From Virgibacillus doumboii (lineage in GTDB: Bacteria; Bacillota; Bacilli; Bacillales; Amphibacillaceae), in NCBI RefSeq assembly GCF_902806455.1, contig NZ_CADCWQ010000001.1, positions 1,364,001 through 1,428,000 on the forward strand: a stretch of 64,000 nt of DNA. Reading direction: 5' to 3'. Both the position numbers and the translations under genes were made by a program. How positions within the stretch are numbered: the stretch's first letter is position 1; every line of letters begins with the position of its first letter. Shown piece after piece: positions 18,895 to 28,600 of this stretch. The notes under the pieces were generated by a model, which saw nothing but the letters and a program-made list of their open reading frames with translations, was not told the DNA's origin and did not search any database.

Positions 18895-20379
18895 ATGATA
18901 AATGAAATACTGGAATCAAATCAATTTATCCTTTTGATGGCGCTATTATTGATTATTAGTGTTCTTGTCACAAAGTTTTCCACACGATTAGGTGTCCCAT
19001 CGCTTGTTCTGTTTATCGGAGTGGGCATGCTGGTCGGCAGCGATGGCTTAAATATTATCTATTTTGATAATGCAACAATTGCCCAGCTAATTGGTGTTAT
19101 AGCACTTGTTATCATTTTGTTTGAAGGTGGTTTGCAAACGAAATGGGCTACCATTAAACCTGTTCTGCCTTCAGCTGTTATTCTGGCAACAGCGGGTGTA
19201 CTTATAACTACAGTTGTTGTAGCAGTTGCCGCTAAATATATGCTTGATATTTCCTGGCTGGAAGGTTTTTTGTTGGGATCCATTGTTGGGTCTACCGATG
19301 CCGCAGCCGTATTTGCTGTGTTAAAGGATAAAAATATTAAGGGAAATATTAAATCGACACTTGAGGCTGAATCAGGCTCAAACGATCCGATGGCAATGTT
19401 CTTAACACTTTCTTTTATACAATTAATTACCCAGGATCAGACAGGTCTTGGTTCACTGATATGGACATTTTTCTGGCAAATGGGGATAGGGCTTTTGTGT
19501 GGATTAATAATTGGAAAAATGGGAAGTTCATCCATTAACCGAATCAATCTTGATTCAAGTGGCTTATATCCGCTATTTGGACTTGCATTCGCATTTCTGG
19601 CATACAGTATTACTTCACTTGCGGATGCCAGCGGGCTACTTGCCGTATATGTTGCTGCTTTGGTTATCGGAAATTCCGAATTGACTTACCGCCACTCCAT
19701 TCTTCGGTTTAATGAAGGATTTGCATGGATGGCACAAATTGTCATGTTCGTTATATTAGGATTATTTGTTTTCCCTGCAGAATTGTTTCAATGGAATTAT
19801 ATAATTAGCGGCATGCTGATATCACTAGTATTAATGTTAGTGGCCAGACCTGTGGCAGTATTTCTGAACCTGTTTAAATCTCCATACACAGGTAAGGAAA
19901 AAATATTTTTATCATGGGCCGGATTACGCGGGGCAGTTCCAATTGTGCTGGCAATATTTCCAATGCTGGCAGAAGTGGAAGGCAGCCAAATTATGTTCAA
20001 CGTTGTTTTTTTTGTTGTTTTAACCTCAACGCTTGTACAGGGTTCGACAATAACATATATGGCTTCTAAATTGGGATTGGAAGGTGAGGCTAAGGAAAAA
20101 CCGATACATTCCCTTGAATTGATTTCCATTGGCAAAACGAATACGGAGATGGTTGAATATAATGTCTCAAGCAATAACAAAATTATCGGAGAAAAAATTG
20201 AGGATATTGAATTACCCGATAAAGCGTTGATCAACGCTATTATACGAAACAACGAGATTCTTACACCGAACGGTCAAACAGTTATTAAGGAAAACGATAC
20301 TCTCTATATTTTGGTTTCAAGAAAGAGCAAGCAGAAGCTCAGAAATGTATTGGAAGAGGACACTGTTGCCGCAGAATAA
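18895..20379 (+). CDS. CPA-type cation (K+/Na+):proton antiporter with RCK-C domain
   Basis: A 494-aa membrane protein. Residues 10-390 hold about 12 hydrophobic segments of the monovalent cation:proton antiporter fold, with GVGMLVGSDGL, LFEGGLQTKW, GSIVGSTDAAAVFAVL and EAESGSNDPMA carrying the conserved acidic ion-binding residues. Residues about 410-485 form a TrkA/RCK C-terminal domain (EYNVSSNNKIIGEKIEDIELP, ENDTLYILVSRKSK). It resembles the NhaP2/CvrA group. Such transporters handle K+ or Na+ export and pH; the ion cannot be read here. TTGGAGG precedes ATG 18895. It is not part of the B. subtilis gene order at this spot, as I recall it. Confidence 0.88.
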   Translation: MINEILESNQFILLMALLLIISVLVTKFSTRLGVPSLVLFIGVGMLVGSDGLNIIYFDNATIAQLIGVIALVIILFEGGLQTKWATIKPVLPSAVILATAGVLITTVVVAVAAKYMLDISWLEGFLLGSIVGSTDAAAVFAVLKDKNIKGNIKSTLEAESGSNDPMAMFLTLSFIQLITQDQTGLGSLIWTFFWQMGIGLLCGLIIGKMGSSSINRINLDSSGLYPLFGLAFAFLAYSITSLADASGLLAVYVAALVIGNSELTYRHSILRFNEGFAWMAQIVMFVILGLFVFPAELFQWNYIISGMLISLVLMLVARPVAVFLNLFKSPYTGKEKIFLSWAGLRGAVPIVLAIFPMLAEVEGSQIMFNVVFFVVLTSTLVQGSTITYMASKLGLEGEAKEKPIHSLELISIGKTNTEMVEYNVSSNNKIIGEKIEDIELPDKALINAIIRNNEILTPNGQTVIKENDTLYILVSRKSKQKLRNVLEEDTVAAE

Positions 20380-20469
20380 ATTGCCGTAATGTAGGAAATT
20401 ATCAGCTTTCCTGTCAAGTTATGTTAAAATATCTTTAGAATGAGGAATTAATTTGAGGGGGTTACCTGC

Positions 20470-20925
20470 TTGAATAATGATATATTAACTGATACAGCGA
20501 TAGCAGACTTAGAAAAAAGACTTCGTAAAATTGCAGGAATGGTTAAACAGAACGGGCGCAAAATTTTAAATAATTACCCGATCACATCTCCACAGTTTGT
20601 TGCACTTCAATGGTTAATTGAAGAAGGTGACTTAACCATTGGGGAGCTGTCGAATAAAAACGGGCTGGCATTCAGTACCACGACAGATCTTGTCGACCGT
20701 ATGGAAAAAAATAAGCTTGTCGAAAGAGTTCGTGATGGTAATGACCGGCGTGTAGTAAGGATTCATGTTCTTGAAAAAGGTAAGACAATTATTCAGGAGG
20801 TTATTCAGAAACGGCAGGAATATCTTGGTGAAGTTCTGTCAAATTTCTCGACTGAACAGACCGATACATTAAATAATTTACTATCCTTTTTGTATGAACA
20901 AATGCAACATGTTAATAAAAAATAA
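20470..20925 (+). CDS. MarR family transcriptional regulator (YsmB-like)
   Basis: A 151-aa winged-helix protein: ITSPQFVALQWLIEEGDLTIGELSNKNGLAFSTTTDLVDRMEKNKLVERVRDGNDRRVVRIHVLEKG is a complete MarR DNA-binding core (residues about 37-105). Flanking helices form the dimer. The start is TTG 20470 with GAGGGGG upstream. B. subtilis ysmB also precedes the glutamate racemase gene, 22 nt downstream here, so they are probably co-transcribed. Targets are unknown. Confidence 0.88.
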   Translation: MNNDILTDTAIADLEKRLRKIAGMVKQNGRKILNNYPITSPQFVALQWLIEEGDLTIGELSNKNGLAFSTTTDLVDRMEKNKLVERVRDGNDRRVVRIHVLEKGKTIIQEVIQKRQEYLGEVLSNFSTEQTDTLNNLLSFLYEQMQHVNKK

Positions 20926-20947
20926 CATCTCAGAAGAGGCGATTTTG

Positions 20948-21763
20948 TTGAATCAGGCAATAGGTGTTATCGATTCAGGTGTTGGCGGCTTAACAGTGGC
21001 ACACGAACTTATGCGTCAGCTGCCAAAAGAAAGATTAGTGTACCTGGGTGACACATTACGATGTCCATATGGACCAAGGTCAAAAGAAGAAGTGAAAAAA
21101 TTCACATGGGAAATGGTTGATTTTCTGCTTAAAGAAGATATTAAAATGCTTGTTGTTGCGTGTAATACTGCAACAGCTTTTACGCTCGCCGATCTGCAGG
21201 ATAATTTAGACATCCCGGTTATCGGAGTAATTCAGCCTGGAGCGCGGGCAGCTATAAATTTTACACAAAATAGTCATATCGGGGTTATCGGGACAGAGGG
21301 AACGATTCGAAGTGAAGCTTATACAAGTGCACTGAAAAGCATAAAACCCGACGTTCATGTTAATGCTTTGCCATGTCCATTATTTGTTCCAATGGTTGAA
21401 CAGGGGATTTTATCTGGAAAGCAAGCAGAAGAAGTAGTTGGCGAATCACTATTACCGTTAAAAAGAAATAATCACATTGATACGTTAATTCTTGGCTGTA
21501 CACATTACCCGCTTATAAAAGAAACGATCCAAATGATTATTGGAGATCATGTTACAATTATTTCATCAAGTGAAGAAACCGCTCGGGATGCAAGTGCCAT
21601 ACTGGAATTTCATAACCAATTAAATAGAAGTAACCATACGCCGAAACATCAATTTTATACTACTGGTGATTTGGATATCTTTAAAAAAATTGCGGCCAGT
21701 GTCTTTACAAAATTGGTTGATAATTTTCAGTCGGTAACAATAGAAAAAGCTGTTATTCAATAA
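20948..21763 (+). CDS. murI: Glutamate racemase
   Basis: Makes D-glutamate for peptidoglycan; this is the RacE type of Bacillus. The first motif is IGVIDSGVGGLTVA. The two catalytic cysteines are in VVACNTATAFTL and LILGCTHYPLI. The start is taken as TTG 20948, giving (M)NQAIGVIDSG and 271 aa, the B. subtilis RacE length. AGAAGAGG is 8 nt upstream. An in-frame extension to 20894 overlaps the MarR gene and has no support. Confidence 0.93.
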   Translation: MNQAIGVIDSGVGGLTVAHELMRQLPKERLVYLGDTLRCPYGPRSKEEVKKFTWEMVDFLLKEDIKMLVVACNTATAFTLADLQDNLDIPVIGVIQPGARAAINFTQNSHIGVIGTEGTIRSEAYTSALKSIKPDVHVNALPCPLFVPMVEQGILSGKQAEEVVGESLLPLKRNNHIDTLILGCTHYPLIKETIQMIIGDHVTIISSSEETARDASAILEFHNQLNRSNHTPKHQFYTTGDLDIFKKIAASVFTKLVDNFQSVTIEKAVIQ

Positions 21764-21873
21764 TTGGAACCTTGCAAATTTAAAAGGGTTCTGATTTTTT
21801 TGTCCATAGGTTGGTCTAAATTTACGATGTGCTCGTATATATAATAGTACAAACCATCGTAGGAGGGAATAAC

Positions 21874-22956
21874 ATGCAGAAGCGCGGTATATTACTATTG
21901 ACTATAACGGTGTGCCTTTCCATTATATTGACTGGATGTTTCCAGGGAGAACAGTCATTGAATGACCAGGAAGAAATGGATCCACCACAGAACGCTGAAG
22001 CAGTAAACGATTTAGAGGGTGAATCAGAAGATACTGAATCAACTGATGAAAATGCTGAAGGTGAAACAGAGGCTAATACGAATGCAAGGACCTTATATTT
22101 ACTTGATTCGAATGGTATGGTGGCACCCCAAACCTTGCAATTGCCCCAGATTGAGTCCAAAGAGGTCGCAAAACAGGCAATGGAATACCTGGTAAAGGGA
22201 GGTCCGGTTTCACAATTATTGCCAAATGGTTTTCAGGCAGTTTTACCGGCCGGAACACAAGTACTTAGCCTGAATATACAGGATAATGGAACGTTAGTTG
22301 TAGACTTGTCAAAGGAGTTTAAAAATTACAAAGCAAGTAATGAACTTGAAGTACTGCAGGCAATGACATATACGATGACACAATTTGATTCCGTAGAAAA
22401 TGTAAAACTGCGGATTAATGGAAATCCGCAAAGTGAGATGCCTGTTAACGGAACTCCTATCGGTGAAGGATATTCAAGGGTAAACGGGATAAACATTAGT
22501 GACTCCGGCAGTGTAGACTTGCTGGCAAGTAAACCTGTAACCTTATACTATCCATCGGTCCATGATGACAATCACTACTTTGTACCAGTAACCCAATATA
22601 TTGACGTTCAAAATGATGATTTATATAGTTCCATTGTTCAGACACTCTTGGATGGACCTGTTTTTAATAGTAATTTACAACATGTTTTTAATAGTAAAAC
22701 GGAACTTGTAAACAACCCAAGTTTACGAAGTGGCGTACTTGAGGTAGTTTTCAATCAGGAAGTATTAAAAAACAGCGAGAAAGCAGTAATATCCGATGAA
22801 GTCATGGAAACGTTGGTACGAAGCTTGTCGGTGGACAAAAATGTCGAGGCCGTAGAAGTGAAAGTGGAAAACATAGAAACATTATTTAATGAAAACGGGG
22901 AAGCCTATACAGAACCGGTGACAACACAAACATTTACTTCAACTGAAAAATTGTAA
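21874..22956 (+). CDS. gerM: Sporulation/germination lipoprotein GerM
   Basis: A 360-aa lipoprotein needed for normal sporulation and germination in B. subtilis. The signal peptide ends in lipobox LTGC (Cys22). An acidic linker (residues about 25-65) is followed by two GerMN domains, about 80-200 and 215-345, each with a V-hydrophobic-LS/FN core (LVVDLSKEFKNYKASNELEVLQAMTYTMTQF and EVVFNQEVLKNSEKAVISDEVMETLVRSL). ATG 21874 is chosen with AGGAGGG 9 nt upstream; an upstream in-frame ATG would hide the signal peptide. Confidence 0.92.
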   Translation: MQKRGILLLTITVCLSIILTGCFQGEQSLNDQEEMDPPQNAEAVNDLEGESEDTESTDENAEGETEANTNARTLYLLDSNGMVAPQTLQLPQIESKEVAKQAMEYLVKGGPVSQLLPNGFQAVLPAGTQVLSLNIQDNGTLVVDLSKEFKNYKASNELEVLQAMTYTMTQFDSVENVKLRINGNPQSEMPVNGTPIGEGYSRVNGINISDSGSVDLLASKPVTLYYPSVHDDNHYFVPVTQYIDVQNDDLYSSIVQTLLDGPVFNSNLQHVFNSKTELVNNPSLRSGVLEVVFNQEVLKNSEKAVISDEVMETLVRSLSVDKNVEAVEVKVENIETLFNENGEAYTEPVTTQTFTSTEKL

Positions 22957-22958
22957 CG

Positions 22959-22986
22959 AAAAGGGCTGTGAAATGCAGCCTTTTTT
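22959..22986 (+). terminator. Terminator after gerM
   Basis: GGGCTG and CAGCC arms extended by AAAA/TTTT pairing, with a T6 run. It lies directly behind the gerM stop. Confidence 0.8.
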
Positions 22987-23142
22987 GTTTTATCGAAGGT
23001 TTGTTTTATGAATGATTTGTTGCAAATAATAGGATACGGCCCTAAAGCTTTTGATTTGTATTTTCGTGTTTCTTTCGTACAAAATATGTTAGGATAATGC
23101 TATCGTGGATTCAGGATTAGAAATAAGGAGGAGTATGTTTCA

Positions 23143-23910
23143 GTGAGAAATGATCAAAGAAATTTTAATGATTTACGTCCAATAACAATTATCCCCGAAT
23201 TTGTTAAACATCCGGAAGGCTCTGTACTTATTCAAGTTGGGGATACCAAAGTAATTTGCAATGCAAGTATTGAAGATAGAGTACCTCCTTTTATGCGCGG
23301 ACAGGGTAAAGGATGGATAACTGCTGAATATGCTATGCTGCCGAGGGCAACTGATCAGCGTAATATTCGTGAATCCTCAAAAGGAAAAGTAAGCGGACGT
23401 ACAATGGAAATACAACGATTAATCGGCCGGTCACTCCGTTCTGTTGTAGATTTGGACAAGATAGGTGAACGTACAGTCTGGGTTGATTGTGATGTGATTC
23501 AGGCTGATGGCGGCACAAGAACGGCGTCTATAACTGGTGCATTTGTTGCAGTTGTTTTAGCTTTAAATAAATTACTTAAAGACAATACAATTGTGAAAAT
23601 GCCTGTAACTGATTTTTTAGCGGCGATATCGGTAGGAGTTTTACCGGATGGCAGTGAAGTGCTTGATTTAAATTATGGTGAGGATTCAGATGCGCAAGTA
23701 GATATGAATATTGTGATGACAGGTAATGGACAGTTCGTTGAAATACAGGGTACTGGTGAAGAGGCAACGTTTACGAACAAACAATTACAAACCATGCTTG
23801 GACTGGCTGCCGATGGGATCACTCAAATTAATGAAGTGCAAAAAAATATCCTTGGTGAACTTGCCGACCGAATAGGAGAAACAAACTCCAGTAAGGAAGA
23901 TTCTAAATGA
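23143..23910 (+). CDS. rph: Ribonuclease PH
   Basis: A phosphorolytic 3'-5' exoribonuclease that trims tRNA 3' ends. It is 255 aa with the PDX fold. Key segments are [52 protein letters not shown] and [17 protein letters not shown]. The start is GTG 23143 with AAGGAGGAG upstream; the nearby ATG 23134 runs into a stop after three codons. It overlaps the next gene by 4 nt, so the two are translationally coupled. Confidence 0.95.
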   Translation: MRNDQRNFNDLRPITIIPEFVKHPEGSVLIQVGDTKVICNASIEDRVPPFMRGQGKGWITAEYAMLPRATDQRNIRESSKGKVSGRTMEIQRLIGRSLRSVVDLDKIGERTVWVDCDVIQADGGTRTASITGAFVAVVLALNKLLKDNTIVKMPVTDFLAAISVGVLPDGSEVLDLNYGEDSDAQVDMNIVMTGNGQFVEIQGTGEEATFTNKQLQTMLGLAADGITQINEVQKNILGELADRIGETNSSKEDSK

Positions 23911-24512
23911 ATGAAATTATAATTGCAACTAAAAATCCCGGAAAGGCAAAAGAATTTCAAGCGTTTTTCTCGGAATATAACATAAAAGCAATTTCGTTGC
24001 TGGATTTGTCTGAGTCAGTTGAAGACATAGAAGAAACAGGAACGACTTTTGAAGAAAATGCGGCACTAAAAGCAGAACAAATAGCAAATCTGTTTGAAAC
24101 GCCCGTGTTGGCTGATGACTCCGGACTGGTAATTGATGCGTTGGATGGAAGACCTGGAATCTACTCTGCCAGATATGCGGGAGAACCAAAGAATGATAAG
24201 GCAAATTTGGAAAAAGTGTTGAAAGAGTTACAGAATGTTCCCGATACTGACCGTACAGCTCGTTTTGTATGTGTTCTGGCTGTAGCCATTCCAGGTAAAG
24301 ATACGATTTTTAAAAAGGGACATTGTGAAGGTAAAATTTCAAATGATCCTGATGGCTCGAATGGATTTGGATATGATCCGATTTTTATACCTGATGGTTA
24401 TTCGAAAACGATGGCTCAGTTGTCTTCTGATGAAAAAAACAAAATCAGCCACCGTAAAAATGCAATTACACAGCTGGAATCATGGATAAAAGATGTGCAG
24501 CAATCATTGTGA
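23907..24512 (+). CDS. Non-canonical purine NTP pyrophosphatase (ITPase)
   Basis: A 201-aa Ham1/RdgB-type enzyme that removes dITP and XTP from nucleotide pools. Seen: [17 protein letters not shown] at the N-terminus, [56 protein letters not shown] and ISHRKNAI. The ATG overlaps the rph stop (ATGA). The order rph-ysnA-ysnB is that of B. subtilis. Confidence 0.95.
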   Translation: MNEIIIATKNPGKAKEFQAFFSEYNIKAISLLDLSESVEDIEETGTTFEENAALKAEQIANLFETPVLADDSGLVIDALDGRPGIYSARYAGEPKNDKANLEKVLKELQNVPDTDRTARFVCVLAVAIPGKDTIFKKGHCEGKISNDPDGSNGFGYDPIFIPDGYSKTMAQLSSDEKNKISHRKNAITQLESWIKDVQQSL

Positions 24513-24521
24513 GGTGATACG

Positions 24522-25037
24522 ATGCCCAAAGTTTTAGTTATAAGTGACAGTCATGGATCAACAGAAGAGCTTAAACAAATTAAAGCACGTCACTCGGTCG
24601 AGTTTATGATACATTGCGGAGATTCAGAACTGGATATGGATGCACCGGAATTGGAAGGATTTTTAAAAGTGGCGGGCAACTGTGACTTTGACACCAGATT
24701 TTCGCAAGAACAAGGAAGTTTAATTGAAGATCTGCATTTCTTTTTTGCGCATGGACATCGCCATCAGGTTAAGTCCAACCTATTAACAGTTGCATACCGT
24801 GCTGAAGAGGAAGGTGCGCAGGTTATTTGTTTTGGTCATACACATATTGCCGGAGCAGAGAAGGTTGGCAATCAATTACTGATCAACCCCGGAAGCACCC
24901 TATTGCCCAGGGTCAGGAATGAACAGACCTACGCATTGATGGAATGGAATACAGTTGATGATGTACATGTTGATTTTTATACGGTTGAAGGAGAACATGT
25001 AGAGGATTTATCAATTAAAACATCGTTGAAGGGGTAA
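24522..25037 (+). CDS. YfcE/MJ0936-type metallophosphoesterase (YsnB-like)
   Basis: A 171-aa calcineurin-like phosphoesterase. The metal-ligand motifs are in order: VISDSHGS, IHCGDSE, GNCD, AHGHRH and FGHTHIAG. GAGGTGAT precedes the ATG. It is 9 nt after the ITPase gene and ends the rph transcript, followed by a 15-bp stem hairpin. The natural substrate is not known. Confidence 0.92.
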   Translation: MPKVLVISDSHGSTEELKQIKARHSVEFMIHCGDSELDMDAPELEGFLKVAGNCDFDTRFSQEQGSLIEDLHFFFAHGHRHQVKSNLLTVAYRAEEEGAQVICFGHTHIAGAEKVGNQLLINPGSTLLPRVRNEQTYALMEWNTVDDVHVDFYTVEGEHVEDLSIKTSLKG

Positions 25038-25043
25038 TTATTC

Positions 25044-25082
25044 TGCTTTTCATTAGAGCACAGGACACTCTAATGAAAAGCA
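25044..25082. terminator. Terminator after ysnB-like gene
   Basis: A perfect 15-bp stem TGCTTTTCATTAGAG / CTCTAATGAAAAGCA with a 9-nt loop. The T tract after it is weak. Confidence 0.75.
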
Positions 25083-25098
25083 ATTGTTTACCAAACCA

Positions 25099-25127
25099 TT
25101 GACAAATATTTTCAAAGTGCATATAAT
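25099..25127 (+). promoter_or_regulatory. Consensus promoter of the tRNA cluster
   Basis: TTGACA (25099-25104), 17 nt, TATAAT (25122-25127). Both hexamers are perfect. The transcript would run first through the tRNA-Gly half copy and then through the two intact tRNAs. Confidence 0.93.
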
Positions 25128-25183
25128 AATTTTTGTCCGTTAAATTTGTGACGAGCAAAAGTTGGTTCTTGAACAATTTACTT

Positions 25184-25214
25184 GCGGGTGTAGTTTAGTG
25201 GTAAAACCTCAGCC
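25184..25214 (+). pseudogene. Duplicated 5' half of tRNA-Gly
   Basis: 31 bases identical to positions 1-31 of the intact tRNA-Gly that begins at 25336. The identity stops in the left side of the anticodon loop. Downstream (25215-25335) is unrelated sequence with small inverted repeats, then the complete gene. The bases just upstream of both copies are also similar, so the duplication may extend slightly 5'. It cannot form a tRNA by itself. Confidence 0.9.
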
Positions 25215-25335
25215 ACGAGCAATACATCCACCGAGTAAGCTGCGAGTTGCGAGGAGTGCTTCTTCACCGAAATTACTTGCAACACGACGAGCACCATTTC
25301 GTGAGGATAATAAAAGAAATCTAACTATTTAACAT

Positions 25336-25409
25336 GCGGGTGTAGTTTAGTGGTAAAACCTCAGCCTTCCAAGCTGATGTCGTGGGTTCGATTCCCATCA
25401 CCCGCTCCA
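25336..25409 (+). tRNA. tRNA-Gly (anticodon UCC)
   Basis: Acceptor arms GCGGGTG (25336-25342) and CACCCGC (25399-25405), discriminator T and an encoded CCA (25407-25409). The anticodon arm is TCAGC-CTTCCAA-GCTGA with TCC in the loop. The T arm contains GGTTCGATTCC. It is complete. Confidence 0.97.
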
Positions 25410-25425
25410 TACATAATATAATAGT

Positions 25426-25499
25426 GTCCCAGTAGCTCAGCAGGATAGAGCAACAGCCTTCTAAGCTGTGGGTCGCAGGTTCGAATCCTGCCTGGGACG
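25426..25499 (+). tRNA. tRNA-Arg (anticodon UCU)
   Basis: Acceptor arms GTCCCAG (25426-25432) and CTGGGAC (25492-25498) pair fully; the discriminator is G. The anticodon arm ACAGC-CTTCTAA-GCTGT gives TCT. CCA is not encoded, unlike in the tRNA-Gly 17 nt upstream. Confidence 0.97.
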
Positions 25500-25507
25500 T
25501 CATCTGG

Positions 25508-25541
25508 AGAAACCTATTACTGATTCATAGGTTTCTTTTTT
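25508..25541 (+). terminator. Terminator after the tRNA cluster
   Basis: AGAAACCTAT / ATAGGTTTCT stem with a T-run, 9 nt after tRNA-Arg. Confidence 0.88.
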
Positions 25542-25651
25542 CATATCGTCAGGAAGAATAAATTTTGTAACGCTGATGAGGTTTATTTTTTTAATTTCCG
25601 GGTATGTATAGTTATTATGGGAAATATTAAAAAGAAGAAAGGAGTGTATAA

Positions 25652-26635
25652 ATGCTGAATGAACAAGACAATGTAATACTTTTCCCGAAATGGCGTACTA
25701 AATTAGAGGAAGAAAGCTTGCTTGCACTTAAAGAAAAAAAGTATGAAGAAGCTCTTACAAAGCTGGATGAGCTGTTAAGCTACCACGTTGATAATCATGA
25801 GATTATTATGGGAAAATTAATGTGTCTTATGGAACTGGATCGTTACGACGAGGCGCAGGATCTATGTGAAACATTAATTACACATAAGTATGACGGGAAT
25901 TATTATCATTATGTACATATTTATTTAACGATTTTGTTTCAAACCAGCCAGTATGAACACTTGATGGAGCAGGTTGAGTTAGAATTTGAAACGGGAAATG
26001 TTCCGGATATTATTCTCGAGCAGTTCCAACAGCTGTACGATATGAGCAAAGAAATGCAAAATGAAATTACATATGAAAGATCTTCCGAATATATAAGTGA
26101 ATTACAGGAGGCAGTAAATCAACAGAATCATGCAGAGCAGTGGCGACTGGTTGAACGTATGCGTCAGATAAATGCCGATCCAACGAAGACCGTGAAACCA
26201 CTGTTAACCAATGAAAATGTTCATCCGGTAACAAAAACTGCAATTTTAAAGTGGTTTAAGGAGAAAAATGTTTCAGATGAGGTAGCGATAAGAAAACTTG
26301 ACACACAGATGACTATTACACCAGTTAATATTCCTGACATCAGATCACACCCGACAATGAAACAGCTGGTTTTAATAATAGGGGAATTGGAACAGAAGGA
26401 TCCAACATTATTCCAAATAGTTGATAAATTGTTGTACCGGTATATTTATGTAAGATACCCGGTTTTGCCAGATGACGGTGAAATAATACATATTGCCAAT
26501 GCTCTGATACAGTTGGGTAAAGAATATTTGGATATACATACAATGCAAAATGAAAGTATTGAGAATCAGGTAACCCGTTATATGGAAGAAATTAAAATGT
26601 GTGAAGTGCTGTATTCAACAATTATTGAATCGTAG
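25652..26635 (+). CDS. Tetratricopeptide-repeat protein (YsoA-like)
   Basis: A 327-aa soluble protein. Residues about 20-110 carry TPR-like helices (LLALKEKKYEEALTKLDELLSYH, GKLMCLMELDRYDEAQDLCETLI). The rest is helical and contains a segment (AILKWFKEKNVSDEVAIRKL) seen in DUF3196/YsoA-type proteins. B. subtilis ysoA likewise precedes tig. Function is unknown. AAAGGAGTG precedes the ATG. Confidence 0.82.
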   Translation: MLNEQDNVILFPKWRTKLEEESLLALKEKKYEEALTKLDELLSYHVDNHEIIMGKLMCLMELDRYDEAQDLCETLITHKYDGNYYHYVHIYLTILFQTSQYEHLMEQVELEFETGNVPDIILEQFQQLYDMSKEMQNEITYERSSEYISELQEAVNQQNHAEQWRLVERMRQINADPTKTVKPLLTNENVHPVTKTAILKWFKEKNVSDEVAIRKLDTQMTITPVNIPDIRSHPTMKQLVLIIGELEQKDPTLFQIVDKLLYRYIYVRYPVLPDDGEIIHIANALIQLGKEYLDIHTMQNESIENQVTRYMEEIKMCEVLYSTIIES

Positions 26636-26820
26636 GAATTCAAGCACCATAATGGTTGAAAGGACCAGTAAGTATGTTATAATGAGATGGTTGTAAATAT
26701 GATCATTATGTAATTAATGAACGTGTTAGAAAACCTGGCTTTTCTTATACTTGAATACACTTAAAAATTATTCTTTTTAAAGTGAAAATCACAGGAATAG
26801 TAGATTTTGGAGGGAAATTT

Positions 26821-28107
26821 ATGTCAGCAAAATGGGAAAAACAAGAAGGTAATGAAGGAGTACTTACGATAGAGGTAAGCGCAGAGGAATTTGACCGCGG
26901 ATTAGATCAAGCGTTCAAAAAGGTAGTTAAAGATGTTCAAATTCCAGGTTTCCGTAAAGGAAAAGTTCCGCGTAAAATCTTTGAAAACCGTTTTGGTGTA
27001 GAGTCTTTATACCAGGATGCAGTAGACATCATTTTACCTGATGCTTACGTAAAAGCTGTAGAAGAGACTGGTATTGAACCTATCGAACAGCCGGAAGTTG
27101 ACATCGAAGAAATTGAACAGGGTAAAGATCTTATTTTCACTGCAAAAGTTCAGGTGAAACCGGAAGTTGAACTTGGTGACTACAAAGGCCTGGAAGTGGA
27201 AGAACAATCTGTTGAAGTTACCGATGAAGATGTTGATCATGAAATAGAACATCAACGTGAACACCACGCAGAGCTTACTGTAAAAGAAGAAGGCAGTGTG
27301 GAAGAAGGCGACACGGTTGTAATGGACTTTGAAGGTTTCCTTGGTGACGAGCCATTTGAAGGTGGAAAAGGTGAAGACCATTCATTGGAAATTGGGTCCG
27401 GACAATTCATTCCGGGATTTGAAGAACAAATGGTTGGTAAAAAACCTGGTGAGGAAACAGAAATTGAAGTAACATTCCCTGAAGATTATCATGCTGAAAA
27501 TTTAGCTGGTCAAAAAGCAACTTTCAAAGTAAAAATTCATGAAGTAAAAGCGAAAGAATTACCTGAACTTGATGATGAATTTGCCAAAGATGTCGATGAA
27601 GAAGTAGAAACACTTGAAGAACTAAAAACTAAGAAAAAAGAAGAAATGGAAGCGCAAAAGAAACAGGATGCTGAAAATCAGAAGCGTGAATCATTAGTTG
27701 AACAAGCTTCAGACAACGCAAATGTTGATATTCCGGAAGCAATGGTAAACACGGAATTGGATCGTATGATGCAGGAATTTGAACAACGCCTGCAAATGCA
27801 GGGAATGACAATGGAGATGTACTTCCAGTTCTCCGGTCAGGATGAAAATGCATTGAAGGAACAAATGAAAGAAGATGCTGAAAAGCGTGTGAAAACCAAT
27901 TTAACATTGGAAGCTATTTATAATGAAGAAAATCTTGAAGTAACTGATGAAGACGTTGATAAAGAACTTGAAAATATGGCTTCCATGTATGGAACAGAAG
28001 TGGAGCAACTTAAGCAGATGCTCGGTGGAAATGCAGACGCAATTAAGGAAGACCTTAAATTCAGAAAAGCAATTGAGTTCCTTGATGAAAACAGTAAAAC
28101 GGTATAA
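26821..28107 (+). CDS. tig: Trigger factor
   Basis: A ribosome-associated chaperone and prolyl isomerase of 428 aa. The N-terminal ribosome-binding domain has the signature [17 protein letters not shown]. The FKBP-type PPIase domain follows (about 150-245: [44 protein letters not shown]), then the C-terminal chaperone domain. It is strongly acidic. ATG 26821 has GGAGGG 7 nt upstream; an in-frame GTG at 26782 would add 13 residues without a site. Confidence 0.96.
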   Translation: MSAKWEKQEGNEGVLTIEVSAEEFDRGLDQAFKKVVKDVQIPGFRKGKVPRKIFENRFGVESLYQDAVDIILPDAYVKAVEETGIEPIEQPEVDIEEIEQGKDLIFTAKVQVKPEVELGDYKGLEVEEQSVEVTDEDVDHEIEHQREHHAELTVKEEGSVEEGDTVVMDFEGFLGDEPFEGGKGEDHSLEIGSGQFIPGFEEQMVGKKPGEETEIEVTFPEDYHAENLAGQKATFKVKIHEVKAKELPELDDEFAKDVDEEVETLEELKTKKKEEMEAQKKQDAENQKRESLVEQASDNANVDIPEAMVNTELDRMMQEFEQRLQMQGMTMEMYFQFSGQDENALKEQMKEDAEKRVKTNLTLEAIYNEENLEVTDEDVDKELENMASMYGTEVEQLKQMLGGNADAIKEDLKFRKAIEFLDENSKTV

Positions 28108-28140
28108 CCGCTTTGGTTAATCTTAAATGAAGATAATTAT

Positions 28141-28173
28141 AAAACAAGGTGCGAACAATTCGCACCTTGTTTT
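28141..28173. terminator. Terminator after tig
   Basis: A 14-bp perfect stem AAAACAAGGTGCGA / TCGCACCTTGTTTT with a 5-nt loop and T/A runs on both sides. Confidence 0.93.
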
Positions 28174-28368
28174 AAACTTCTGTACAATAAACTTATTTTT
28201 AAAAGCAGACAAAGTTGTTATCTATATTCACCAATTTACATACGCTAATAGAGGACTAGTCAAAATAAGTTATTTCTTGGAACGATTATCTAGAACAATC
28301 TGGCATATAGTATAAGTAGTTATCATTTGACTTTTTCACAAAGTCCTCCATAATTAATTGATAAATGA

Positions 28369-28481
28369 AGGCTGTTTTTAAAAATGTTGATATTTTTGAT
28401 TGCAATTTCTTACAAGCAGCGAAAGTAAAGTGTATACGGGCTGCGGGAGGAGATTGCAAAAAAAACATACGAAGAGAGCCT
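28369..28481. repeat. Short relic of the intergenic repeat family
   Basis: The gap between tig and clpX holds a 113-bp element. It opens AGGCTGTTTTTAAAAATG and closes ACATACGAAGAGAGCCT; the two ends are imperfect inverted repeats of the AGGCTG type found at copies 3 and 6. The interior GTGTATACGGGCTGCGGG is shared with the relic after valS. The long palindromic core is absent. The rest of the gap is A/T-rich with no clear gene. Confidence 0.6.
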
Positions 28482-28600
28482 GAATGAATGAGTGGTTATT
28501 GTTTTGTTTTCCAATTTTGATTTGGTATGATGACAATGAAAGTTAAAAACAAATACGCGTAAGTTGAAAAGCAGATTTAAACTTTTAGGGGTGAAATGCA

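Noticed and set aside
28174..28600. Heat-shock operator (CIRCE or CtsR) before clpX
   Set aside because: No GCACTC inverted repeat and no GGTCAAA tandem repeat can be seen.
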